DNA from: Planktothricoides sp. SR001
GTDB taxonomy: Bacteria > Cyanobacteriota > Cyanobacteriia > Cyanobacteriales > Laspinemataceae
Direction: 5' to 3'
DNA length: 64,000 nucleotides
Assembly: GCF_001276715.1 (NCBI RefSeq)
Contig: NZ_LIUQ01000019.1
Span: 50,406 to 114,405 of the forward strand
In this document: piece by piece, positions 1 to 8,607 of the stretch
Position numbering within the stretch: position 1 is the stretch's first letter
Layout: every line of letters starts with the position of its first letter
Translations under genes and position numbers: made by a program
The notes under the pieces: model-generated
What the model saw: the letters and a program-made list of their open reading frames with translations, nothing else
Told to the model about the DNA's origin: nothing
The model's database searches: none

Positions 1-642
1 CACTGCGGGCGGTTCCCGGTCTTCAATAAATTCCCCATAGCAGTTATCCACAAAACAAATAGTCTGGGAATTTTGGGCTTTGACAATTTGGACAATTTTT
101 TCAATATCTGCGATCGACAAAGAACTGCGCCAAGAATAACCGCAAGACCGTTGAATCAACACCAAACGAGTATTTGACCGGACGGCGGTTTTCAACCCTT
201 CCCAGTCAATTTCTCCCGTATCCGTTAACTCCAGTTGTCGATATTGAATCCCAAATTCCATCAGGGAACCTTGGCCTTGTTCCCGCAAACCAATCACTTC
301 CTCTAAAGTATCGTAGGGCGCACCAGCTACCGCCAGCATTTCATCCCCAGGACGCAACACCCCAAACAAAGCAGAGGCGATCGCATGAGTACCGGACACA
401 AACTGGATCCGGACTGCTGCCGCTTCCGCCCCCATCACCTCAGCAAACACTTGGTCTAACGTATCGCGGCCCAAATCATCATGGCCATAGCCGGAAACAC
501 TAGCAAAATGATGGACTCCCACACGATAACGCCGCAAGGCATCCAGCACTCGTTTAAGATTTTGCTTGACCTGAGCATCAATTCTAGAGAAAATAGGTAA
601 GAGCTCTTTCTCTGCTTCTCGCAGCTTTTCGGAGCTATTCAT
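1..642 (-). CDS. Methionine gamma-lyase / aluminium-resistance family PLP enzyme, C-terminus off the left edge
   Basis: Translating the minus strand from the ATG at 642 gives a protein starting MNSSEKLREAEKELLPIFSR, open to the window edge (about 214 residues visible). It carries a conserved N-terminal block (ALRRYRVGVHHFASVSGYGH), then a glycine-rich loop (VSGTHAIASALFGVLRPGDE) of the kind that binds the PLP phosphate, and a stretch like the aspartate region (TICFVDNCYGEFIEDREP). This matches the methionine gamma-lyase family that databases also call aluminium-resistance protein; such proteins are PLP-dependent Cys/Met-metabolism-fold enzymes. The catalytic lysine lies beyond the edge and cannot be checked, and the substrate is unknown. 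It is divergent from the desaturase gene, with about 130 bp between the two starts. Confidence 0.85.
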   Translation of the reverse strand, partial: MNSSEKLREAEKELLPIFSRIDAQVKQNLKRVLDALRRYRVGVHHFASVSGYGHDDLGRDTLDQVFAEVMGAEAAAVRIQFVSGTHAIASALFGVLRPGDEMLAVAGAPYDTLEEVIGLREQGQGSLMEFGIQYRQLELTDTGEIDWEGLKTAVRSNTRLVLIQRSCGYSWRSSLSIADIEKIVQIVKAQNSQTICFVDNCYGEFIEDREPPAV

Positions 643-770
643 TTCAGTTGATAATTCTTCCTTGGAAACGATCAAAAAGGATTTTACACGAGATAGTGAC
701 AGTCCGAAGTGAAATCTCTAGGTCTTCCCTGGTTGATTCTCTTCTAGTTATTCGTGGAAAGGTTAATTTA

Positions 771-1637
771 ATGACAATTGCTCCTGCAACAAACGCAGAA
801 AAACAGACTGCCCCTGAACCATTAGACTACAACTGGCCGATCATCATTTTTATGCTGATCGTTCATGCCGGTGTCCTATTGGCTTTGATTCCCGGCACTT
901 TTAGCTGGGCTGGAGTTGGGGTAGCTTTATTTCTGCACTGGGTAACAGGCGGTTTGGGGATTACCCTGGGATTTCATCGCCTAGTTACTCACCGCAGTTT
1001 TGAATCTCCCAAGTGGTTGGAGTATTTTCTGGTTTTGTGCGGCACCCTCACCTGTCAAGGGGGGCCAATTGATTGGGTAGGACTGCACCGCATCCACCAT
1101 TTATATTCAGACCAAGCCAACGATCCCCATGATGCCAACAAAGGATTTTGGTGGAGTCATATCGGTTGGCTCATGTATGAAAATCCCAGTTCAAAAGATA
1201 TCCCTCGGTTCACCAAAGATATTGCCGATGACCGTTTTTATCAATTTTGCCAATCCTATATGTTACCGATTCAAATTGTCTTAGGTGTGCTGCTCTACTT
1301 TGTAGGCGAAGCTGTTTCACCAGGACTCGGATGGTCTTTTGTGATTTGGGGCGTTTTCGTGCGTTTGGTGTTAGTTTACCACTGCACCTGGTTTGTCAAT
1401 AGCGCCACCCATAAATTTGGTTATCAAACTTATGATGCTGGGGATTTGTCCACCAATTGCTGGTGGGTAGCTTTGACCACTTATGGCGAAGGCTGGCATA
1501 ACAATCACCATGCTTTTCAATATTCTGCCCGTCATGGCATGGCGTGGTGGGAAATTGACATCACCTGGATGACCATTCAGTTGCTGAGTTTAGTAGGTCT
1601 AGCCAAAAATATCAAACTGCCTAAAACAGAATCCTAA
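771..1637 (+). CDS. desC: Fatty-acid desaturase, delta-9 (DesC) type
   Basis: 288-residue membrane di-iron desaturase that introduces double bonds into membrane-lipid acyl chains. The three histidine boxes of the family are present in order: HRLVTH, HRIHH and, near the C-terminus, HNNHH. Hydrophobic segments lie at the N-terminus (PIIIFMLIVHAGVLLALI) and in the middle (MLPIQIVLGVLLYFVG). A frame open from 648 exists, but the family start is the ATG at 771 (MTIAPATNAEKQTAPEP), preceded by a GGAAAGG ribosome-binding site at about 755. Length fits cyanobacterial acyl-lipid C9 desaturases. The symbol rests on family resemblance; a DesC1/DesC2 split cannot be decided here. Confidence 0.88.
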   Translation: MTIAPATNAEKQTAPEPLDYNWPIIIFMLIVHAGVLLALIPGTFSWAGVGVALFLHWVTGGLGITLGFHRLVTHRSFESPKWLEYFLVLCGTLTCQGGPIDWVGLHRIHHLYSDQANDPHDANKGFWWSHIGWLMYENPSSKDIPRFTKDIADDRFYQFCQSYMLPIQIVLGVLLYFVGEAVSPGLGWSFVIWGVFVRLVLVYHCTWFVNSATHKFGYQTYDAGDLSTNCWWVALTTYGEGWHNNHHAFQYSARHGMAWWEIDITWMTIQLLSLVGLAKNIKLPKTES

Positions 1638-1652
1638 TCATTAAGATGATTT

Positions 1653-1745
1653 AGTTTACTGTTGACGGTTCACAGTAAACTGTTAACAGTGAAACCTTAA
1701 CAGTTTACTGTGAACCGTCAACAGTAAACTGTTAAGGTTTCACTG
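1653..1745. repeat. Two overlapping, mutually exclusive perfect inverted repeats
   Basis: Downstream of the desaturase, 1653-1686 and 1697-1730 are perfect 34-bp inverted repeats around a 10-nt loop. A second perfect pair, 1687-1710 and 1722-1745 (24 bp, 11-nt loop), shares bases with the first, so only one hairpin can form at a time. The segment is built from shuffled words such as CAGTAAACTG and GTTAAGG. It could act as a terminator for the desaturase gene or be a mobile palindromic element. Confidence 0.85.
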
Positions 1746-1859
1746 ACAAAAAATTACCAAAACATAATACCCAATTCATCAAACATTCCCCCATCCTCCC
1801 TATACTCCCCATCCTCCTTATTTCGCTTCACCAATTAAAGTAAACGCCGCCCAATAGAA

Positions 1860-1994
1860 GGCGGGGGTTTAAACGTTGGCGGCCTCATAGCTAAAGTCGG
1901 TTGAAACCGACTGAAAATTCGATTTTTCATGCTTCATAACAGTCGGTTTTAACCGACTTGCGCTATTCGCCAGGGATTTTAATCCCTGGCGGTC
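1860..1994. repeat. Dispersed palindromic repeat, AGTCGGTTTTAACCGACT family
   Basis: Contains two hairpins, AGTCGGTTGAAACCGACT and AGTCGGTTTTAACCGACT, framed by GGCGGGGGTTT and CCAGGGATTTTAATCCCTGG. Related copies lie at about 8156-8315 and 36040-36182 in this window. Typical of cyanobacterial intergenic dispersed repeats; it encodes nothing recognisable. The stretch 1746-1859 holds nothing I can name. Confidence 0.75.
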
Positions 1995-2006
1995 TTTCTC
2001 TTCTTT

Positions 2007-2110
2007 CCCTGGGATTTTTCCCGAAGCCATCCCGACGGCCAAAGCAGATGTTGCAGAAAGGTTTCCTGTAGGCGTTGGGCTGGCTCGTTCAAAATATTTG
2101 GCTACTCAAA
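2007..2110. repeat. Direct repeat copy A beside the lectin genes
   Basis: About 100 bp beginning CCCTGGGATTTTTCCCGAAG, clearly related to 3345-3444 on the far side of the two lectin genes in the same orientation. Together they bracket the lectin pair. Translating both copies in the same plus frame gives similar peptides (PGIFPEAIPT and PGIFPEALPT), so they may be remnants of a gene rather than a site. Confidence 0.6.
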
Positions 2111-2154
2111 TATTTTGAACCTTGGCCGATCGCTCTACTTGGCGAAAAGGTATC

Positions 2155-2454
2155 CTACTCTCCGTAAGCTACCCAATTAGTCCAGACCGAATACAGAACC
2201 GTATCATACCAGGTTTTGTATTCCACTACAAACCCGCTTTCCGTTATATTCTTAGCCGTCACTTGCACGCGATTATTCTTAGTTCCATCCACATCTAGCC
2301 CACTCAGTCCAATCACAACTTTGGGCGGCTGCGCGAATTTCGACTCAAAGGTCACAGCCCGCGTGAAAATTCGCTCTCCCACAGGCCCTTGATTGAGCTT
2401 CCAAGTATTATCTTGATAGGAGCCGTTGTAGGTGTTGCCGGATTGCAGCTTCAT
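2155..2454 (-). CDS. Single-domain H-type lectin
   Basis: 99-residue protein that is essentially one H-type lectin domain (the fold of Helix pomatia agglutinin and discoidin, which binds GalNAc/galactose-type glycans). Signatures are the FESKFAQPPKVVIGLSGLDV strand region, RVQVTAKNITESGFVVEY and the aromatic end YSVWTNWVAYGE. There is no signal peptide or membrane segment. It is about 75-80 percent identical by eye to the C-terminal half of the neighbouring 244-residue lectin, so it is a tandem duplicate of that domain. It lies 108 bp downstream of that gene on the same strand and probably shares its transcript. The glycan target is unknown. Confidence 0.82.
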   Translation of the reverse strand: MKLQSGNTYNGSYQDNTWKLNQGPVGERIFTRAVTFESKFAQPPKVVIGLSGLDVDGTKNNRVQVTAKNITESGFVVEYKTWYDTVLYSVWTNWVAYGE

Positions 2455-2562
2455 AGTTTAATACCTCTTGGTTTGTGAAAATCATACATATGCCCCAATC
2501 ATCACCAAAAACTGGTTATAACGATACATTTGGGGCGGCAGAAAGCGATGATGTTTTGCGGT

Positions 2563-3297
2563 CTATTCTCCGAATGCCATCCAGTTAGTCCAGACCGAGT
2601 AAAGAATCGTATCATACCAGGTTTTGTATTCCAGATCGAAGCCGGATTCGGTGATGTTTTTAGCCGTCACTTGCACGCGAGTATTTTTGCTTTCATTCAC
2701 ATCCAGTCCGCTCAGATCCAGGAAAATCTTGGGAGGTTTTGTGAATTTGGACTCAAATTGTACGGGTCGGTTGAAAACCCGCTCTCCCACTGGCTCTTCG
2801 TGCAGCTTCCAAGTGCTATCTTGATAGGCGCCGTTGTAGGTGGTGCCGGATTGAATTTTTAGAGCGGAGGCGCTCACCCCCGACCAGTTGACTGTGATGG
2901 AACCGCTGTTATCCGAGTAGCCCCCCCACATATCATTGAGGACAAAAACTAAAGTTTCACCCGGTTTGACAGGAATGGTTGTGGCTTGCGACACTTCCCC
3001 CACCACAGCACCCGTTGCTTTATTGATTGCCAGCAGGGCAAAGGGGGTATGGTTAGCATATCTCATGTACTGTCCCAGCCCGCCCGGGACAACATCCAGA
3101 ATCCCTTGCTGAATTTCCGGAGGATAACCTTTGACACCGGCAGCCGTACATCCTGACAGACTGGGATTGTTGACGTTTGGCGTCCAATTGCCGCTCGGAG
3201 TAAATGTGTAAGCGACTTCTGTGGTTTGGGTGTTGGTAAATTCGATGCCAGCTTCCGACGTACCGGGAACTTGAATTTGGCCATCTAATGCTGTCAT
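2563..3297 (-). CDS. Two-domain lectin: LecA (PA-IL)-like domain plus H-type lectin domain
   Basis: 244 residues. The first 140 or so resemble the PA-IL/LecA calcium-dependent galactose lectin: the segment TIPVKPGETLVFVLNDMWGG followed by YSDNSGSITVNWSG matches the LecA strand-loop that carries the calcium and sugar ligands (Asp, then Asn-Asn or similar). Residues from about 145 to the end form an H-type lectin domain (FESKFTKPPKIFLDLSGLDV, YSVWTNWMAFGE). It therefore joins two unrelated sugar-binding folds. There is no signal peptide; both parent families include cytoplasmic proteins released by other routes. Upstream gene of a two-lectin unit. The LecA assignment is from motif memory and less certain than the H-lectin call. 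Confidence 0.75.
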   Translation of the reverse strand: MTALDGQIQVPGTSEAGIEFTNTQTTEVAYTFTPSGNWTPNVNNPSLSGCTAAGVKGYPPEIQQGILDVVPGGLGQYMRYANHTPFALLAINKATGAVVGEVSQATTIPVKPGETLVFVLNDMWGGYSDNSGSITVNWSGVSASALKIQSGTTYNGAYQDSTWKLHEEPVGERVFNRPVQFESKFTKPPKIFLDLSGLDVNESKNTRVQVTAKNITESGFDLEYKTWYDTILYSVWTNWMAFGE

Positions 3298-3916
3298 AGG
3301 CTTTGGTTTTCCTTCAGTTGTTAGTTATCTGCTATGTCTGTTTGCCCTGGGATTTTTCCCGAAGCTCTCCCGACAACACAAACAGGAGTTGGAGACCAGT
3401 TTCCTGTCGGCTTTTGGCTGGTTCGGTCATACTTTTGGCTATCCCCAACGCACCGGGTCTGTCATTGGCAACACCTAAATCCCTGCCCATTCTGCCTGCA
3501 CCCAATTCCAGACTTTAAGTTGAGAATTTGCGATGTTTACTACCCTGAAATATTTTGGCTCTTACTCAAGATAACTTAGTCCAGAGGCACACAAGAAATT
3601 TTATAGACCAGATCTTGCCTGTCCCTATAACTCTTCTGTCTCTTGGCGTATTCCACGGTGCGGGGATTACTACCATTTATATGAATGTCCTGCTGAGATG
3701 CTGTATTCGGGCCGCAGGGTTTGTCACCGATGGCAAATATAGCGCTATCTCAACAGGTTGTCAATAAAAAAATCCCTCAAAAATTGAATAAAATGCCGTT
3801 GATGCGGATTGATTTACGTCCGGCGTTGTGTGGCAGAGATGTCCGGCGAGCCCCTACTGGTATTGATAAAATCAGGACGGGCTATTGCCCGACGAATTGA
3901 CAAAAGTTAAAAATTG
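3298..3916. other. Intergenic region with direct repeat copy B
   Basis: Holds the second copy of the 100-bp direct repeat (3345-3444) and the presumed promoter of the lectin genes on the minus strand. From 3445 to the IS1 element I see no gene with family features; short open frames here have no recognisable motifs. Confidence 0.5.
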
Positions 3917-4725
3917 GGCGTTGCACACTGGTGGTATGCTATAGAGACAGGGTTGGCAATGGCTCTCCAGAGTAAGTCAATGGAATAGGTACATTTTTAT
4001 GCCTTAAATAATAAATCACTAATCTGACTGATAGTTGCAACATTAAGAGAGATTTAGAATAACAAAGGGTTTTTCTATGTAACCGATCGCTTGTAATGTC
4101 TTAGTCTTGTATTTTCTCCTTCCACACGATTCATGTATGTTTTACTAATAATATGAGCGGTCTCGTCAATAAATTGGGGATAAACAACATAACCATATTA
4201 TGTCACATCAAAAAATGATTGCCATCCTTTAATAATTTTCCACAATGGTTTAAATGTTGCCGCCGAACGATCGCCTATTACATAAGCTAAAATTACGGCC
4301 AACCCTTTGTTTACCGCATTCCTCAGCCATATTTGATTTTTTTTACCTATATAAGTCTGTAATTCATCTATTTGAGTCACTTCGGAAATTTCCTGATAAT
4401 CGGGTTGTTCTGGCAAGCTTAATGCGGCGGCTTTTATCCAATTAATAACTGTGTTATGACAAACACCTGTTAATCGTTCTATGGGACGAAGACCATTTCC
4501 CTCAGCATAAAGATGAAGGCAATGTTCCTTGACATGATCTGGATAGCCTTTCGGAGAATAGCTATCAATAAATTGACGCCCACAATCCTTACAATTTACA
4601 ATAATGATTTTGTTTTCCTCTTTTATGGCCGTTTTTCTTAATGTTTGTAGATTGGCATACAGGACAAATCATCGCCATTTTTTGTTTTAATGTTAATCCT
4701 TAGCATACTACGAATGTGCAACGCC
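3917..4725 (-). mobile_element. IS1-family insertion sequence, complete but inactive, with 8-bp target duplication
   Basis: Terminal inverted repeats start GGCGTTGCACACTGGTGGTA at 3917 and, read from 4725 on the other strand, GGCGTTGCACATTCGTAGTA; 22 of the first 25 bases match. Both ends are flanked by the same 8 bp, AAAAATTG (3909-3916 and 4726-4733), within the 8-11 bp range known for IS1-family elements. The 809-bp length fits. The transposase inside is frameshifted, so the copy cannot move by itself. Confidence 0.88.
3939..4678 (-). pseudogene. IS1-family transposase, frameshifted
   Basis: From the ATG at 4678 the frame reads MAMICPVCQSTNIKKNGHKR, the zinc-finger InsA-like start, then stops after KQNHYCKL. 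The family sequence resumes in another frame with CKDCGRQFIDSYSPKGYPDH and the helix-turn-helix ERLTGVCHNTVINW, then the InsB part IDELQTYIGKKNQIW and VIGDRSAATFKPLW. The first shift is explained by a 7-bp tandem duplication (TTGTAAATTGTAA near 4592-4604). A second shift at about 4196-4200 separates VT from DGYVVYPQF-like sequence and the C-terminal HRKTLCYSKS motif. Confidence 0.88.
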
Positions 4726-4802
4726 AAAAATTGAGCAGATATCTGGGGGAAGTCTGGTAATATTGTGGAAATCCAAGAAAGGTTGATTGAGCGCGAGGTG
4801 AG

Positions 4803-6146
4803 ATGGAAAATCAAATCGCAGGCAAAGCAAATGCCACCACCGAAATCGAAACCCTTAACAGTAAAGGCAAACACATTGTATTGACAACATTTGGCTCCCT
4901 GGGTGACTTGTTACCCTACATGACGATCGCGCAGGAATTGCAGGCGCGGGGTCATCGAGCGACGATCGCCACCTGCTCCTGCCACCGCCGCTACATTGAA
5001 GCCAGGGGGGTTGAATTCCATCCCGTCAGACCGGAGAGTGTCGCCAAACTCCAACAGGACTGGGAGTTTTTCACAATGCTTTCCGACAGCCAGAGGGGTA
5101 TGGAATACCTGATTAGCTACCTGTTGATGCCGCACCTGCACGCTAGCTACAGCGACCTGATGGCCGCCTGTGAAGGCGCAGACCTGCTGCTGACGCACCC
5201 GCTCACCTTTGTGGCAGCCCTCGTCGCCGAGAAAACCGGCATTCCTTGGGTGTCGAGCGTCCTCTCACCGGCTTCGTTGGTGTCCGCCTACGATTTGCCT
5301 TCCGCTGCCGCTGCCGCCTCCTTTTACGAACGGGCGATCGCCGCCGTGGCAAAAGATACCGCCTTGCGCAACTTCCGCTGGCAGGCACGCTTGTGGAGCG
5401 CTCCCGTGCGGCAACTGCGGGCCAAACTCGGCATGAAGCCCAGTGGTGACCCGCTGTTTGAAAGCCAGCACTCCCCCAACTTGCTCCTAGCTTTGTTTTC
5501 CCGCACCCTGGCGGCTCCTCAACCTGATTGGCCGCCCCAGACGCTGGTCACGGGCTTTCCCTTCCCAGAGCTAAACACCGGCACCTCCCTTACAGATGAG
5601 CGGCTCCCTCCCGAACTGGAGAACTTTTTGAATTCCGGACCGCCCCCAATTGTGTTCACCCTCGGCTCGACAGTGGTGTGGACGCCGGGGAACTTTTATG
5701 CAGAAGGAGCTACAGCCGCCCAACAGCTTGGCTACCGCGCCGTCTTGCTTATGGGAGAGGGAGCGCGCCACATCCCGCCCAACCTGCTGCCAGAGGGGGT
5801 AGCCGCCTTTGAGTACGCCCCCCACGGCCAAATCTTTCCCCGCGCTGCCGCCATAGTGCATCACGGCGGCGTAGGAACCACTGGGCAAGCCCTGCGATCG
5901 GGTCGCCCCATGCTCGTCGTCCCCCACAACTACGACCAGCCCGACAATGCCGAGCGCGTTGTGCGTTTGGGTGTAGGGCGCACGCTCTCACGCGATCGCT
6001 ACAGTGCGGCAACTGTGGCAGCCGAAATCCATCGGCTCTTGTCTGACCCCAGCTATGCAGCGCGTGCGGCGCAATTAAGTCACGAAGCCAGGGCAGAAGA
6101 TGGCGTCAAAGTTGCCTGCGATGCTCTCCTTTCTCTGACCAGGTGA
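4803..6146 (+). CDS. UGT-type (GT1 family) glycosyltransferase
   Basis: 447 residues with the two-domain GT-B layout of sterol and macrolide glucosyltransferases. The N-terminal nucleotide-sugar fold begins HIVLTTFGSLGDLLPYMTIA; the C-terminal donor-binding signature is HHGGVGTTGQALRSGRPMLV followed by PHNYDQPDNAERV. It transfers a sugar from an NDP-sugar to a lipophilic acceptor such as a sterol, hopanoid or polyketide; the acceptor is unknown. Start ATG 4803 with an overlapping GAGGTGAG ribosome-binding site. Its base composition is visibly more GC-rich than the neighbours and it sits beside an IS element, which suggests horizontal transfer. No biosynthetic partners adjoin it. Confidence 0.88.
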   Translation: MENQIAGKANATTEIETLNSKGKHIVLTTFGSLGDLLPYMTIAQELQARGHRATIATCSCHRRYIEARGVEFHPVRPESVAKLQQDWEFFTMLSDSQRGMEYLISYLLMPHLHASYSDLMAACEGADLLLTHPLTFVAALVAEKTGIPWVSSVLSPASLVSAYDLPSAAAAASFYERAIAAVAKDTALRNFRWQARLWSAPVRQLRAKLGMKPSGDPLFESQHSPNLLLALFSRTLAAPQPDWPPQTLVTGFPFPELNTGTSLTDERLPPELENFLNSGPPPIVFTLGSTVVWTPGNFYAEGATAAQQLGYRAVLLMGEGARHIPPNLLPEGVAAFEYAPHGQIFPRAAAIVHHGGVGTTGQALRSGRPMLVVPHNYDQPDNAERVVRLGVGRTLSRDRYSAATVAAEIHRLLSDPSYAARAAQLSHEARAEDGVKVACDALLSLTR

Positions 6147-6350
6147 CAGCCAGATTATAGAAGCCACTGGGGTTCCGCATCCCCCCAGTCCCCCAATGAA
6201 TCGGGGGGTCAGTTTAGTTCCCAAAGTCATGGTGTTTGACGGGGAAGCCGATTATGTCACACTGCCAGCGATAAGTGTCAAGCGGGTGGTCTAACTGCGG
6301 ATGTCAAGCATAATTATGTTCAGAAATATGTGAGTAAGGATAAGCTTAAA

Positions 6351-6380
6351 AAGGGGGGGCTTGAAATTGCTCCCCCCCTT
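6351..6380. terminator. G/C-run hairpin, terminator-like
   Basis: AAGGGGGGG (6351-6359) pairs with CCCCCCCTT (6372-6380) around a 12-nt loop and is followed by an A-rich run. It could end transcription from either side. The same CCCCCCTTTTTAAGGGGGG style occurs near 15418. Confidence 0.5.
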
Positions 6381-6394
6381 AAAAAGAAAGACAT

Positions 6395-6790
6395 GGCATC
6401 GAGAAAATTAAAACCATTGGCGATGCTTATATGGTGGTTGGGGGGCTGCCGGTACATCGCTCGGATCATCCGGAGGATATCGCGCTCATGGCTTTAGATA
6501 TGCAGCAAGAAATTAACCAATTTAGCGCCGGGCGAACCCTTTAGCATTAGAATTGGCATCAATAGTTGGCCTGTGGTTGCCGGAGTCATTGGCTTAAAAA
6601 AGTTTACTTACGATTTATGGGGAGATACCGTAAATATTGCCAGTCGTATGGAATCTCATGGCATCCCAGGATCGATTCAAGTCACCCAGGAAACTTATGA
6701 TATTTTAAAAGATAAATTATTATTTAAAAAGCGGGGTATAATTCATGTGAAAGGCAAAGGATAAATGACCACCTATCTACTGATTAAACC
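6395..6790 (+). pseudogene. Class III adenylate/guanylate cyclase catalytic-domain remnant
   Basis: The translated pieces read GIEKIKTIGDAYMVVGGLPV, then after a frameshift near 6538 [36 protein letters not shown] and [17 protein letters not shown]. These are the metal/substrate regions (GDAYM, GDTVNxASRME) of CHASE/GAF-type cyanobacterial cyclases. The 5' part including the first catalytic Asp is missing. A further shift near 6765 separates KGKG from the family ending TYLLIK. A related remnant lies at 25351-25756. Confidence 0.85.
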
Positions 6791-6909
6791 CCTTTATCCC
6801 AGTAATTTTTTCCTAACTGGCGCTTAATTTTTTCCGAGCGTAATTCAGTAATTAAGCATGAGGGCGATCTCGCCTCACTCAGTCGGAAAATAATCAGCAT
6901 AAAATTTAT

Positions 6910-7138
6910 TTACCACAGAACTCTGTCGGACACAAAGAAAGATTTTACTCTTTGTCCTTTGTGGTTAAATATCGAAACTAATGGATTCCTAAACTAGGGA
7001 GCGGACATGGGCGATCGCTCCTTATTTTTTTGGTAGGTATGAACCGGGAAACTATGAGAAAAGTTACCGAGAAAATTTACCACAGAGACACAGAGGACAC
7101 AAAGGGAGATTTCCTTTGTGTCTTCTCTGTTGTTAAAT
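6910..7138. repeat. Two diverged copies of a TTACCACAGA-type inverted repeat
   Basis: 6910-6968 and 7079-7138 each read roughly ACCACAGA, GACACAAAG, loop, CTTTGTGTC, TCTGTGGT and are followed by similar tails (TTAAATAT, AATGGAT). Related sequence occurs at 23076-23105, 35030-35065 and 40020-40045. Each can form a long hairpin. Confidence 0.6.
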
Positions 7139-7156
7139 ATGGAAATGAATGGATGC

Positions 7157-7459
7157 TTAAGCTGGGGAATATTGTTGACCCAGTTCTCGCAGTAATTTAG
7201 TCAGACTATCCTGCTCTGATTCATTGCTTAACATTTTGACTAAATCTGCCATCTTGAATAAGTCCTGCTTAAATTGCTCATCAGATAGCTGTGACACTAA
7301 TTTTTCTGGGAAAAAACGGACTAAATCAGGATTATTAGACCATAGTTCCAGGAGATTCTTTAATTGGGGAAATTTCTGAATTGACTGATTGTTAGTTAAA
7401 ACAACTAGAGCATCTTTTAGCTTAGACAATTGACCTTTGTTGATTTGATCGGAAACCAA
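7157..7459 (-). CDS. Hypothetical protein fragment
   Basis: 100 residues from a TTG, rich in Leu, Lys and Gln and predicted helical (QLSKLKDALVVLTNNQSIQK and so on). I do not recognise a family. The same frame stays open upstream to about 7545 without any ATG or GTG start (KSNLRKLQKLVKITDAQPKL), which suggests it is the tail of a longer gene whose 5' part has decayed. The remnant at 7618-7830 on the same strand may be that part. Confidence 0.4.
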   Translation of the reverse strand: MVSDQINKGQLSKLKDALVVLTNNQSIQKFPQLKNLLELWSNNPDLVRFFPEKLVSQLSDEQFKQDLFKMADLVKMLSNESEQDSLTKLLRELGQQYSPA

Positions 7460-7617
7460 ATCGCCTAACTTCGGTTGAGCATCGGTAATCTTGACTAATT
7501 TTTGGAGCTTCCGTAAATTACTTTTGTACTTATCGTCATATCAAATGTCAATTACCTGGCTCAAATGAGATAATTATTCTTGTTTTTTTTGTCAGCAAAC
7601 AGAACACCTAATTGTTT

Positions 7618-7830
7618 TTATGTCTTGACAAATGTGGCTAAATACTGGTAATTAATATTAATAGATTTATTGTTCCAGATAATTCTGTCATCAGTAAATG
7701 CAATTCCTCCTGTAAACCCAAAACTACTGGTATCTATCAGAGCAATAAATTTTTCGTTATCGTTGTTGATAGATAGCCATTTTTATAAAGCCTTTGAGAG
7801 CTTATGCAAGGGAATATTAGGAGCAGAGAA
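7618..7830 (-). pseudogene. Remnant of a small-domain gene (FTDDRIIW type)
   Basis: In the minus frame the pieces APNIPLHKLSKAL, a stop codon, then FIALIDTSSFGFTGGIAFTD and DRIIWNNKS resemble a domain found in many bacterial helical proteins, where a line like iaLiDtsvfGsgkdGiaFTd precedes a tryptophan. No usable start remains and several stops interrupt it. The assignment is from pattern memory only. Confidence 0.35.
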
Positions 7831-7859
7831 AGTATTAGTAAAGCTGTATCTAGGCTATT

Positions 7860-8607
7860 CTTACTGCTGACTGGCAAACAGACCATAGAAACCGGGCTTT
7901 TAGCAAGTCTTACCGGATGAAAGCCTATATTTTGCGTTGATTTACTCGATTTTTCAGTTAGTTCCCGGATCCAAATGACTAAACCCATCCATAGCTATGT
8001 TCTCATAAAAAGTGACATAAATGCTATTAATCTATTAAGTTAGCAAATTCTATGGATAAATTCTACAATAGGATTTAGGCAACGACTCTATATCTGGGGT
8101 ATTGGTGCGTTACTGCTGGGAACAACACCCTACAGATAGCTCAACCAGCCTTTGAAATCCCCGCGATCCGGCGGGGATTAAAATCCCCGTAGGGGTCAAC
8201 GGCCGTTGACCCCTACAGGCGGTTAAAACCGACTAGGAAGCTGATATTAAAAGCATTTTAGTCGGTTTCAACCGACTTGATGTGTTAGGAATTGATTTTA
8301 ATCCCCGCCGGTTGTGGCGACTGGTGCAATATTTCAGATATTTCCGATATTTAAATTTACTAGGTATTCTACCATTTATTTGTGATTGTTGAGTAGAAAA
8401 AAATCAACTATTTTTATATGATATCACCGTAAATAAATCAGTCTATGGTTATATAGCACTTGTCAGAGTTATGAAGTACAAAAAACCTGTCATTCCCGCG
8501 TTAGCGAAGCATGCGCGTCAGCGCTATATGCGGGAATGACATAGAATACAGCAGATAAATGCTATAATTAACTATAATTAAAGTGAAGTTATTATGAGAA
8601 GTTAATT
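7860..8607. other. Intergenic region with two dispersed repeats
   Basis: Contains a copy of the GTCGGTTTTAACCGAC family at 8156-8315, with flanking GGCGGGGATT / AATCCCCGCC arms, and a CATTCCCGCG...CGCGGGAATG palindrome at 8486-8541 of the same family as the insertion in the NACHT gene at 63275. No gene seen. Confidence 0.6.

Noticed and set aside
174..503. Plus-strand open frame over the PLP-enzyme gene
   Set aside because: Proline-rich antisense shadow of the methionine gamma-lyase family gene, which has clear motifs on the other strand.
2530..2862. Plus-strand open frames over the two-domain lectin gene
   Set aside because: Antisense to a gene with family motifs; no start site or homology pattern.
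5203..6012. Several long open frames on both strands inside the glycosyltransferase gene
   Set aside because: High GC makes long shadow frames common; only the 447-residue frame has GT-B motifs.
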